Part shown: positions 52,704 to 61,014 of the stretch, in pieces
How positions within the stretch are numbered: position 1 is the first letter of the stretch
Layout: each line of letters opens with the position of its first letter
NCBI RefSeq assembly: GCF_012272815.1
Contig: NZ_JAAWWL010000001.1
Location: forward strand, 186,001-250,000
DNA length: 64,000 bases
From: Croceivirga thetidis
GTDB taxonomy: Bacteria > Bacteroidota > Bacteroidia > Flavobacteriales > Flavobacteriaceae
Reading direction: 5' to 3'
The notes under the pieces: model-generated
Databases searched by the model: none
Seen by the model: the letters and a program-made list of their open reading frames with translations, nothing else
Told to the model about the DNA's origin: nothing
Translations under genes and position numbers: made by a program

Positions 52704-52729
52704 GTTAACCAACGTTAACGAGTGTTAAC
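52704..52729. promoter_or_regulatory. Three GTTAAC boxes at 10-bp spacing, candidate response-regulator operator
   Basis: GTTAAC occurs at 52704-52709, 52714-52719 and 52724-52729: exact 10-bp periodicity, one helical turn, as direct (also palindromic) repeats. The array lies between the GLPGLI/receptor operon and the kinase/regulator genes, about 25-50 bases upstream of a near-consensus CAATTTTG on the minus strand and about 30-55 bases upstream of TACATTTG on the plus strand. OmpR-family regulators bind tandem half-sites at this spacing. Confidence 0.6.
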
Positions 52730-52757
52730 CGGAACCAACTTGCCTGGCTTTTGTGGT

Positions 52758-52765
52758 TACATTTG
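52758..52765 (+). promoter_or_regulatory. -7 promoter element of the two-component operon
   Basis: TACATTTG matches TAnnTTTG. It is only 4 bases before the GTG start of the kinase gene, so the transcript would be essentially leaderless if this element is used. Confidence 0.4.
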
Positions 52766-52769
52766 AATC

Positions 52770-54245
52770 GTGAAACAGAACAGATTCAACAAATTGGCTT
52801 ACTTGATTGGGATTACGATTGCAATTACAATTGCTATTCAGGTCTATTGGAACATCCAAAACTATCAAGTCAATAAACAGCGATTAATCAATGAGGTGCA
52901 GATAAGTCTAGACAATGGTGTTGAAGCATACTTTTCTGATATTGCCAAGACCGACGTTATGGCCTTTGTTGATATTACAGGGTCTAGGAGTGATTTTCCA
53001 GAACGCGCAGGCAAAATTCTATCCACCTTCAAAAGCGATAATATTGACTCCATTTTTTTAGAGTTGAGTTCTGATTCAATTATGAATCGAAATAAACCAG
53101 TTGGGTTTACACAAATTATCGATTCAAGTTCAGGTGTAACTGTTGATAGTTTGGGTAATCTTTCAGCGGTTTCAGTGTTCAGGGGGAAGCAAGCAGATAG
53201 CATTAGAGATATTCAAGGCCTTGCCAACAAAATCATCATATCGATTACCAGAGATTCCTTGGATTTTGTCAAACTTGAAAATTACTTCAAAAATGAACTT
53301 AACCGAAAGAATATTGATATCCATTATTCATTTACGCACACTACTAAAGACAGCACCTTTAAGTGGAATGATTTAGCAGGAAAGCAAAAACTATTGTTAT
53401 CGACACTTTCAAAATCAACATATCTACCGCCCGATGAAACCCTTCAGTTGAAATTCAATAATCCAACACTAGTTGTACTAAAAAGAAGCATGACTGGTAT
53501 TTTACTTTCCGTATTGCTTTCTACTTTAATCATTGGTAGTTTGTTCTTCTTACTGCACATTATCAAAAAGCAAAAACAACTTGCTGAAATTAAAAATGAT
53601 TTGATCAGCAATATCACCCATGAATTCAAGACACCCATAGCAACCGTTTCCACCGCCATTGAAGGAATAAAAAATTTTAATGCCACAAATGATAAAAAGA
53701 GAACGGAGAAATACCTGGACATCTCTAATCAGCAATTGCGAAAGTTGCATCAGATGGTTGAAAAATTATTGGAGACCGCAACTCTTGATAGCGACAAATT
53801 ATTGATAAACAAAGAAGAAGTAGATGTAGTTAGCCTGCTGACCCTTTTGGTAGATAAATACAGATTGATTGCACCTGAAAAAGAGTTATTATTCAGCACC
53901 AATGTTTCTGAGCTTTTAAAACCTGTTGATATATTCCATTTCGAAAACGCCGTAGCCAATCTTATCGATAATGCAATTAAATATGGCGGTGATAAAGTTG
54001 AAGTGAATCTTAATTCACTGATGGAGAATTTGGAGATAACAATTGCTGATAATGGTGGCCCAATTGAGCAATCACAACGGGATAAAATTTTCGAAAAATT
54101 CTATCGTATACCAACCGGAAACCGACATGATGTAAAGGGCTTTGGTATCGGTCTCTTTTACACAAAAAAGATTATAGAAAAACATGGTGGAGCACTAAAT
54201 CTTATGCCAACCAAAAGTAACACCGTCTTTAAGATAATCTTATGA
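52770..54245 (+). CDS. Sensor histidine kinase
   Basis: 491 residues from a GTG at 52770. First membrane helix about 8-27, periplasmic sensor domain about 28-238, second membrane helix about 241-264, then the phosphoacceptor His284 in NITHEFKTPIATV, N box NLIDNAIKYGG near 395, and G boxes FGIGLFYTKKI near 460-470. It sits 4 bases overlapped with the response regulator gene. It likely senses an envelope signal and controls the divergent GLPGLI/receptor genes through the GTTAAC array. Confidence 0.93.
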   Translation: MKQNRFNKLAYLIGITIAITIAIQVYWNIQNYQVNKQRLINEVQISLDNGVEAYFSDIAKTDVMAFVDITGSRSDFPERAGKILSTFKSDNIDSIFLELSSDSIMNRNKPVGFTQIIDSSSGVTVDSLGNLSAVSVFRGKQADSIRDIQGLANKIIISITRDSLDFVKLENYFKNELNRKNIDIHYSFTHTTKDSTFKWNDLAGKQKLLLSTLSKSTYLPPDETLQLKFNNPTLVVLKRSMTGILLSVLLSTLIIGSLFFLLHIIKKQKQLAEIKNDLISNITHEFKTPIATVSTAIEGIKNFNATNDKKRTEKYLDISNQQLRKLHQMVEKLLETATLDSDKLLINKEEVDVVSLLTLLVDKYRLIAPEKELLFSTNVSELLKPVDIFHFENAVANLIDNAIKYGGDKVEVNLNSLMENLEITIADNGGPIEQSQRDKIFEKFYRIPTGNRHDVKGFGIGLFYTKKIIEKHGGALNLMPTKSNTVFKIIL

Positions 54246-54922
54246 GTCGCGCAATAAAAATACTTCTTGCAGAGGATGAACCTTCACTTGGGATGATTGT
54301 TAAAGAAAGTCTTGAAACCCGAGATTTCGAAGTATTACATTGTACAGACGGTGCAGAAGCCCTTCATGCTTTCAGAACAGATAAGCCGGAATTATTGGTG
54401 TTGGATGTAATGATGCCCAAACTCGACGGTTTCGCTTTGGCACAAGAAATTAGAAGGTATGACAAAGAAATTCCCATCATTTTTTTAACAGCTAAATCAC
54501 AGGCAAAAGATGTGGTCGAAGGTTTTGAGCATGGCGGGAATGATTATCTAAAAAAACCTTTCAGCATGGAGGAGCTAATTGTGCGAATCAAGGCACTTTT
54601 GGGCCGTGTAAAACAAAAACAATCAAAAGAAGTCATACCTATCGGACGCTTCAACTTTAATTACATTAAACAGGTCTTGGTTATTGATGAGGAACATATT
54701 CAACTTACCCATCGTGAGGCGGAGTTACTCTATCATTTGACCGAAAACCGAAATGAGATACTCGACCGCTCTACAATTCTTAAAAAACTATGGGGCGATG
54801 ACGATTTTTTTAATGCTCGAAGCATGGATGTCTTCATCACCAAACTCCGCAAAAAGCTAAAGAAAGACGAACAAATTGAAATTATTAATGTTCGTGGTTT
54901 CGGCTACAAATTGATTTGCTAA
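54242..54922 (+). CDS. OmpR-family response regulator
   Basis: 226 residues. Receiver domain with the acidic pair Glu11-Asp12, phosphoacceptor Asp55 in VLDVMMPKLDG and Lys105 in YLKKPF. C-terminal winged helix (LTHREAELLYHLTENRNEI ... DVFITKLRKKLKKD ... VRGFGYKL). Partner of the kinase upstream. Direct repeats at 52704-52729 are the natural candidate sites. Confidence 0.94.
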   Translation: MSRAIKILLAEDEPSLGMIVKESLETRDFEVLHCTDGAEALHAFRTDKPELLVLDVMMPKLDGFALAQEIRRYDKEIPIIFLTAKSQAKDVVEGFEHGGNDYLKKPFSMEELIVRIKALLGRVKQKQSKEVIPIGRFNFNYIKQVLVIDEEHIQLTHREAELLYHLTENRNEILDRSTILKKLWGDDDFFNARSMDVFITKLRKKLKKDEQIEIINVRGFGYKLIC

Positions 54923-55023
54923 AATCACATAAAATTTCACCTCAGGTTTTTTTTCAACGAACCCATTATTCGTTGTATATTGCAAGCTCCGATTTTTAAA
55001 AACCACCCTAAAGAATTCGAAGC

Positions 55024-55638
55024 ATGCATATTGCTGTAGCAGGAAACATTGGTGCAGGAAAGACGACCCTAACTAATTTATTATCAAAACATTACAAATG
55101 GGAAGCGCATTTTGAGGATGTGGTCGACAACCCGTATCTCGATGATTTTTACACCCAAATGGAGCGCTGGAGTTTTAATCTTCAAATTTACTTTTTGAAT
55201 AGCAGATTCCGTCAGGTATTAAAGTTTAGGGAAAGTGGTAAAAATGTTATTCAAGATCGGACCATAGATGAAGACGCTTACATCTTCGCTCCCAATTTGC
55301 ATGCCATGGGTTTGATGACCAATAGAGACTTTGATAACTACAAAAGTCTTTTTGAGTTGATGGAGAGTTTTGTGCAGCCACCGGATCTCTTAATCTATCT
55401 TCGAAGCAGTATTCCGAATTTGGTCAGTCAAATACACAAAAGGGGGCGAGAGTATGAAAGTAGTATCTCCATTGATTACCTAAGCCGCCTTAATGAACGT
55501 TATGAAGCGTGGATCAATCAATACGAAAAAGGAAAGCTATTGATCATCAACGTTGATGATATCAATTTTGTGGATAATCCCGAAGATTTGGGTGAGGTCA
55601 TAAATAAAATTGATGCTGAAATTCACGGTTTATTTTAG
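55024..55638 (+). CDS. Deoxynucleoside kinase
   Basis: 204 residues. P-loop GNIGAGKTT at 7-15, substrate Glu and the DRTIDED segment near 80-86 (the DRS motif variant), and lid residues KRGREYE near 139-145. This is the dAK/dGK-type family of deoxynucleoside salvage; which base is preferred cannot be told. It is convergent with the zinc-ribbon gene, overlapping it by 4 bases. Confidence 0.9.
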   Translation: MHIAVAGNIGAGKTTLTNLLSKHYKWEAHFEDVVDNPYLDDFYTQMERWSFNLQIYFLNSRFRQVLKFRESGKNVIQDRTIDEDAYIFAPNLHAMGLMTNRDFDNYKSLFELMESFVQPPDLLIYLRSSIPNLVSQIHKRGREYESSISIDYLSRLNERYEAWINQYEKGKLLIINVDDINFVDNPEDLGEVINKIDAEIHGLF

Positions 55639-56360
55639 GCGTTATTGGCCTGATATTGCAAATATTCTGAGCTTAGAAAAATATCTTCAAAATCAAATTG
55701 AAACTGTTCTTTGTCTTTTGTATTCTTGAGCTCATTGTCAAGATACTTGAAGGCCTGAGTGTCTTTACCTTGTCTTCTTAACAATCCAAACCTCGTTCTT
55801 TTTAAATCAACTACTAACGGAACATCGACCATCAATTGAAGGCCATCGGCTTCTTCGGCTAATTTAGTTGCCCTTTCCAATCCACTTTCATTATCAGTAA
55901 TTCTGCTCAATCGGTAGGCCCAAACCGCAAGTAATTGTTTTAGATAAATTCCATTGGTAATTAAATCTGAGTCGTAATTATCAGCTTTTAATTCAAACGA
56001 AGTTTTTGCTGTAATTCCCCTAGCTGCATAAATCTTTATTTCTCTTTCAAAAAGGTGTTCCAAAACTTCAACAACCTTCCTTTCGGTTTCTATATCCGTA
56101 ATTCCATTGATCAAACCATTCATTTGTAGAATTCCTGTGAGAATTCGCTGATGGTACTTTGCCATTTCAGGTTTCAAATCCAAATGACTTTTGTAAAGCT
56201 CCATGATTTGTTCATAAAGCTTCTTATTGAGTTCAACATTAGGAAGTATCGAAACATGTTCAAAAGAAGATGCACAATAGGCACAAGTATATCTTCCTGG
56301 GCTTTTCTCTAAAAAAGCACTTGTCGCACCACAATTCGGACATTGAATTTTCTTCTGCAT
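55635..56360 (-). CDS. Zinc-ribbon hypothetical protein
   Basis: 241 residues. N-terminal zinc ribbon from Cys7, Cys10, Cys26 and Cys29 (CPNCGATS ... YTCAYCASSFEH). The rest, about 45-241, is predicted helical with heptad-like patterns (LYEQIMELYKSHLDLKPEM, RATKLAEEADGLQL). No known family recognised; it may bind nucleic acid or protein through the ribbon. The stop codon overlaps the convergent kinase gene. Confidence 0.7.
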   Translation of the reverse strand: MQKKIQCPNCGATSAFLEKSPGRYTCAYCASSFEHVSILPNVELNKKLYEQIMELYKSHLDLKPEMAKYHQRILTGILQMNGLINGITDIETERKVVEVLEHLFEREIKIYAARGITAKTSFELKADNYDSDLITNGIYLKQLLAVWAYRLSRITDNESGLERATKLAEEADGLQLMVDVPLVVDLKRTRFGLLRRQGKDTQAFKYLDNELKNTKDKEQFQFDFEDIFLSSEYLQYQANNA

Positions 56361-56503
56361 TTTTAAATTTAAGTACTTCTAAAGAATGTATGAATTAACT
56401 TTTTCAACAATTTCCCTCATTCAGAATCGTGCTTCCCTAATTATTGATTTGAGTTGATTACTATCTCAGGTACATTAAGAGATATTAACTAAAATTTGAT
56501 ATC

Positions 56504-57202
56504 ATGGAAGCAAAAAAGAGTGAGCATTTGCAAGTGGAAAAAAACTCTCGCTTGTATTTTTTAATCGGATTGACCCTTTTATTGGCCTTGACCCATGTGG
56601 CATTGGAATGGAAGACCTACCACGAGCCAATTGCATTTGACCCAGAAATTGATGTTTTGAGACCAATCGATGAACTACCGCCTGTGGTGATTGAAAAGTT
56701 ACCTCCACCTCCAAAACTTGAATCCGTTCCTGAACTAAAGGTTTTTGAAGACGATGAAAAAATAACTGAAACCGTAATTGAATCTGAGGAAGCAAACCAA
56801 GATTATGAGATTCCAGATGTACCTGATTTTGATTTTGAAGAACCGGTTGTTGAGGAGTCAATTTCTTTTATTGTTGTTGAAGATGCTCCTATATTTCCAG
56901 GTTGCGAAGATGCCCAAGACAAGAGAGCCTGTTTTCAAGAACAAATGCTCAAACATGTCAAGCGCGTATTTAACTATCCTGAAACCGCACAAGAAATGGG
57001 TCTTGAAGGGCGTGTTAGTGTACTATTCACCATACAAAAAGATGGTTCTATAGGTGACGTAAGAATGCGTGGTCCTCATCAACTGTTAGAAGAAGAAGCC
57101 AATCGCATTATTTCAAAATTGCCCAAAATGACACCAGGCAAACAACGTGGAAAAGCAGTGAAGGTCCCTTTTTCTATACCCATAGCCTTTAAACTACAGT
57201 AA
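56504..57202 (+). CDS. tonB: Energy transducer TonB
   Basis: 232 residues. One membrane helix about 18-36, an extended Pro/Glu-rich linker about 55-120 (LPPPPKLESVPEL ...), and a C-terminal TonB domain about 135-232: PIFPGCEDAQDKRACFQEQM, FNYPETAQEMGLEGRVSVLF, KLPKMTPGKQRGKAVKVPFS. The PGCE...CF block and PGKQRGK are standard in Bacteroidota TonB. It transfers proton-motive energy to outer-membrane receptors such as those encoded at 7332 and 49069. Confidence 0.93.
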   Translation: MEAKKSEHLQVEKNSRLYFLIGLTLLLALTHVALEWKTYHEPIAFDPEIDVLRPIDELPPVVIEKLPPPPKLESVPELKVFEDDEKITETVIESEEANQDYEIPDVPDFDFEEPVVEESISFIVVEDAPIFPGCEDAQDKRACFQEQMLKHVKRVFNYPETAQEMGLEGRVSVLFTIQKDGSIGDVRMRGPHQLLEEEANRIISKLPKMTPGKQRGKAVKVPFSIPIAFKLQ

Positions 57203-57235
57203 TTAAAACCAAGTATAGAAGTTACAATACCCAAT

Positions 57236-57260
57236 AAAAAACCCTGCCAATTGGCAGGGT
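57236..57260 (-). terminator. Terminator after hppA
   Basis: Perfect 8-bp inverted repeat ACCCTGCC/GGCAGGGT (57241-57248 and 57253-57260) with a 4-base loop; on the minus strand TTTTT follows. It ends hppA 24 bases after its stop and probably also serves tonB on the plus strand. Confidence 0.88.
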
Positions 57261-57284
57261 CTTCACTTGAGTTAGTTATTTGAA

Positions 57285-59711
57285 TTAGTCAATATCGACG
57301 TCAAGACCACTTTCTTGAATCAGTTTTTCAACTTCTTCTTTGGTCTCTCCGACAAACTCTTTTACTTCTTCAACCATTTCACCACCTTTTTCATAGGCAG
57401 AGGTCACGGTAGCTTTAAAACCTCCATCAGCAGTATTGCTGATTTCAACCTTAACTTTCTTTTCTACCATTTTTGATTCCTTCATGCCGTCTTCAGTTAT
57501 AGCCACTTTAGTACCATCTTCCTTCATGATGCTAACCTCTTCAGTCTTAGCCATCATAGCTTCATCAGCAGGAGATAGGCTTACCAAACTAGGTGCAATC
57601 ACCAAGGCAACAACACTCATCAATTTCAATAAGATATTCAATGAAGGTCCTGAAGTATCTTTAAAAGGATCACCAACGGTATCACCTACAACCGCAGCTT
57701 TGTGAGCATCAGAGCCTTTTCTTCCTTGCTCTTCAATCATCTTTTTGGCGTTATCCCATGCACCACCGGCATTTGACTGAAAAATCGCCATTAAGACCCC
57801 ACATGTAGTAACACCAGCCAAAAGGCCTCCTAACATTTCTGCACCACCCAAGAAACCAACGGCTACTGGAACTGCGATTGCCAACAAACCTGGCAATACC
57901 ATTTCTTTAATTGAAGCCTGTGTAGATATGGCAACACATTTATCATATTCAGCAACACCATCGGCTGCATCAAACGTTGCTCTTTGCTCTGGAGTTGCTT
58001 TCGACATGTCAGAATCAACAGCTCTCATCACTTCAAGAGCGGCTTTCAATTGTGGAATATCACGGAACTGACGGCGTACTTCTTCAATCATTGCCATCGC
58101 AGCCCGACCCACTGCATTCATAGAAAGTGCAGAGAATACAAAAGGTAACATACCCCCAACTAATAGACCAGCCATTACGGTTGGTTTTGAAACATCAATA
58201 CCTTGAACATTTGCTGTTTGCATAAAGGCGGCGAATAAAGCTAAAGCAGTCAATGCTGCAGAAGCTATGGCAAAGCCTTTTCCGATGGCAGCGGTCGTAT
58301 TACCAACTGCATCCAATTTATCAGTTCTTTCGCGTACCTCACTTGGCAATTCGGCCATCTCAGCAATACCACCGGCGTTGTCAGAAATTGGTCCGTAAGC
58401 ATCAACTGCCAACTGAATTCCAGTATTGGCAAGCATACCAACAGCGGCAATAGCAATACCATAAAGTCCTGCAAAGTGGTGAGAAACCAAAATCGCAATA
58501 GCGATGAAAATTATAGGGAACATGGTAGACATCATTCCAACACCAAGACCAGAAATAATCGTTGTAGCAGCCCCAGTTTCAGATTGGCGTACAATAGAAT
58601 TAACTGGTTTTGTACCTGTACCCGTATAGTACTCTGTTATTTTTCCAACGGCAAGACCAGCAACAAGACCGGCTAATACTGCCATAAATACTCCAAATGA
58701 AGAATATTCAACACCACCAAACGTCCAGCTTTCTGGTAACATATTTGTGATGATAAAGTAAGATGCAATCAACATTAAAAAGGCAGAACCAAACTCACCT
58801 ATATTCAGTGCTGTCTGCGGGTTACCACCGTCTTTAACTTTTACGAAGAATGTTCCAATGATCGACATGATAATTCCTATAGCAGCCAAAACCAATGGTA
58901 GGTATACTGCGCCCAATCCGTCAAAAGCAGCTTCAAAAGCAGGGATTTGCGTGAAAGCAGCTCCTAAAACCATAGTACCAATAATAGAACCTACATATGA
59001 TTCAAAAAGGTCAGCACCCATACCAGCTACATCACCTACATTGTCACCAACATTATCCGCAATAGTAGCAGGGTTCAATGGGTGATCTTCAGGAATACCG
59101 GCTTCAACCTTACCAACCAAGTCTGCACCGACATCAGCGGCTTTTGTATAAATACCACCGCCAACACGAGCAAAAAGTGCAATTGAGGAAGCTCCCAATG
59201 AGAAACCTGAAATAACGTTCAAAACCTCACCTAGTTCCCAGCCCATTCCACTGTAAATCATGAAAAGTCCGCTGAGACCCAAAACACCAAGTCCAACAAC
59301 ACCAAGTCCCATAACAGCACCACCTGCAAAAGCGACTTCCAAAGCTTTGCCCAATGAAGTTCTAGCAGCATTAGTTGTACGAACGTTGGCTTTTGTGGCA
59401 ACCTTCATTCCGATGAATCCTGCAAGGGCAGAACAAATAGCACCGACGATAAAGGAAACAGCCACCATTCCGTTAGAGCCCTCTTCATTGCTTCCTTTGA
59501 AGTAGAGTAAAATCGCAACTGCAGCGACGAAGATGGCTAGAATTTTATATTCTGCCTTTAAGAACGACATGGCACCATCAGCAATGTTCTTAGCGATTTT
59601 TGCCATTTTTTCCTCACCTACAGCCTGTTTTGAGACCCATCCGCTTCGAATCAAAACGTAGAGAAGCCCTAAAACACCAAAAGCTGGTAAAAACTTTACA
59701 ATCAATTCCAT
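57285..59711 (-). CDS. hppA: Membrane-bound ion-pumping pyrophosphatase
   Basis: 808 residues, about 15 membrane helices. Pyrophosphate-binding signature DVGADLVGK at 193-201, with [21 protein letters not shown] at 219-239 and the second acidic loop [15 protein letters not shown] near 675-689. The segment [10 protein letters not shown] has Ala and Gly where K+-independent pumps have Lys and Thr, so a K+-dependent enzyme; H+ or Na+ as the pumped ion cannot be separated from sequence alone. It extends beyond the usual length with an acidic, probably soluble tail of about 90 residues (717-808, [20 protein letters not shown]). Confidence 0.94.
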   Translation of the reverse strand: MELIVKFLPAFGVLGLLYVLIRSGWVSKQAVGEEKMAKIAKNIADGAMSFLKAEYKILAIFVAAVAILLYFKGSNEEGSNGMVAVSFIVGAICSALAGFIGMKVATKANVRTTNAARTSLGKALEVAFAGGAVMGLGVVGLGVLGLSGLFMIYSGMGWELGEVLNVISGFSLGASSIALFARVGGGIYTKAADVGADLVGKVEAGIPEDHPLNPATIADNVGDNVGDVAGMGADLFESYVGSIIGTMVLGAAFTQIPAFEAAFDGLGAVYLPLVLAAIGIIMSIIGTFFVKVKDGGNPQTALNIGEFGSAFLMLIASYFIITNMLPESWTFGGVEYSSFGVFMAVLAGLVAGLAVGKITEYYTGTGTKPVNSIVRQSETGAATTIISGLGVGMMSTMFPIIFIAIAILVSHHFAGLYGIAIAAVGMLANTGIQLAVDAYGPISDNAGGIAEMAELPSEVRERTDKLDAVGNTTAAIGKGFAIASAALTALALFAAFMQTANVQGIDVSKPTVMAGLLVGGMLPFVFSALSMNAVGRAAMAMIEEVRRQFRDIPQLKAALEVMRAVDSDMSKATPEQRATFDAADGVAEYDKCVAISTQASIKEMVLPGLLAIAVPVAVGFLGGAEMLGGLLAGVTTCGVLMAIFQSNAGGAWDNAKKMIEEQGRKGSDAHKAAVVGDTVGDPFKDTSGPSLNILLKLMSVVALVIAPSLVSLSPADEAMMAKTEEVSIMKEDGTKVAITEDGMKESKMVEKKVKVEISNTADGGFKATVTSAYEKGGEMVEEVKEFVGETKEEVEKLIQESGLDVDID

Positions 59712-59874
59712 AATTTATCAGTTAATTTTTTTGGTTTTCTTTAAGAATATTAGAATGCGTGCAAAAGTAGTAAATCACGGCACAATAAAAAAAGTAATCT
59801 GGTATTGAGGAAACTAGATGAAACAATGGATATTGTGACTATACTAGAAATCACTTTCATTTATGCTTTGTTAT

Positions 59875-60399
59875 TCAATCAGATTCCGATTTAAGGGATT
59901 GGAGTAATTTTTCCGCAGCCTGTTTTGCTTCTTCAGAATACTTGCCATTTGAATTTATTATTTCTCTCAACTCTTCTTTTGTCTTACTCGCAAATCTAGA
60001 TTCAAAAGATTTTATTACTCCAATATTATGCTCTTTCTTTTCATTAGCAACTACTTTTTTGGGATTCAAATTATCCATTTGTTCCCTACTCAAAACAAAG
60101 AACAGAATGAGTAACCCTAAAAAAATTGGATTGATTCCCACTGGGCCAAAACCCACTTTATAGGTCGATATATAAAAATCCAAAAAACCGAGTAATCCAA
60201 CGGTAAGGGTTAATGCGAAGAATAAAAAGTAGTATTTGCGCTGTTTGATGTATAAAAATATTGCAATTAACAGCGCTGGAAATCCTATAAAATGCTCAAC
60301 ACGGAAATCGAAATCTCCGGTTAAGACTTGAACAAAAGAAATCAACACTAAAAGAACACAAATTCCTAGGGGCAATATGGTGAAATCAGTTCTCTTCAA
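59875..60399 (-). CDS. Hypothetical membrane protein
   Basis: 174 residues: four hydrophobic helices within 1-108 and a polar, charged C-terminal stretch (FESRFASKTKEELREIINSN...) that is predicted helical. No family recognised. It follows the inorganic pyrophosphatase gene by 4 bases on the same strand, so it is co-transcribed with ppa. The 163-base gap to hppA (59712-59874) shows nothing beyond AT-rich sequence. Confidence 0.7.
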   Translation of the reverse strand: MKRTDFTILPLGICVLLVLISFVQVLTGDFDFRVEHFIGFPALLIAIFLYIKQRKYYFLFFALTLTVGLLGFLDFYISTYKVGFGPVGINPIFLGLLILFFVLSREQMDNLNPKKVVANEKKEHNIGVIKSFESRFASKTKEELREIINSNGKYSEEAKQAAEKLLQSLKSESD

Positions 60400-60403
60400 A
60401 AGC

Positions 60404-60931
60404 TTAAATCATAAATGTACGTTTCATCTTATGATCACTATCGTCATAGCGCTGCACACAAAGGCGATAAATTTCTTTGGCTTTCTCTGCATCACTCCAA
60501 CCACCGGTATCGACCTTCTTTTCTTCCAAGTCTTTGTAGACTTTAAAAAAATGTTCGATTTCTTTCAACCGATGTGGATTCAAATCGCTGATATCATTTT
60601 TTTGGTTCCAAATTGGGTCGCTAACTGGTACACAGATTATTTTTTCATCTGGTCCTTTTTCATCGGTCATATGAAATACACCAATGGGTTTTACCTCCAT
60701 CACCACCATTGGATAAGTAGGCTCGGTACCTAAAACCAACACATCTAACGGATCAGAATCCAAGGCCAATGTTTCCGGAACGAATCCGTAATCGCCAGGA
60801 TACATCATAGACGAGAACAAGGTTCTATCAAAGCGAATTTTATGGAGCGTGAAATCGTATTCGTATTTATTGCGGCTTCCCTTAGGGATTTCTATCAATA
60901 CATCAAAAGTGACATCGTCTTTTTGTGACAT
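60404..60931 (-). CDS. ppa: Inorganic pyrophosphatase (family I)
   Basis: 175 residues. EIPKGSRNKYEYD near 14-26 (substrate lysine/arginine), PGDYGFVP near 45-52 and DSDPLDVLVLG near 58-68, which holds the metal-binding Asp residues. It hydrolyses cytosolic PPi, and the membrane pump hppA lies just downstream on the same strand, an unusual juxtaposition that suggests coordinated PPi use. Confidence 0.95.
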   Translation of the reverse strand: MSQKDDVTFDVLIEIPKGSRNKYEYDFTLHKIRFDRTLFSSMMYPGDYGFVPETLALDSDPLDVLVLGTEPTYPMVVMEVKPIGVFHMTDEKGPDEKIICVPVSDPIWNQKNDISDLNPHRLKEIEHFFKVYKDLEEKKVDTGGWSDAEKAKEIYRLCVQRYDDSDHKMKRTFMI

Positions 60932-61014
60932 AGTTTTTAGTTAGTAGTATAAAGGTAGGGGAACGCAGTCAATTGTAAGAAATTGCTTTAACCCCGTTAT
61001 AGTTGAAAGAAATT

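Noticed and set aside
54955-54975. 7-bp hairpin CAACGAA/TTCGTTG after the response regulator gene as a terminator
   Set aside because: No T-tract follows on the plus strand; kept only as a weak hairpin.
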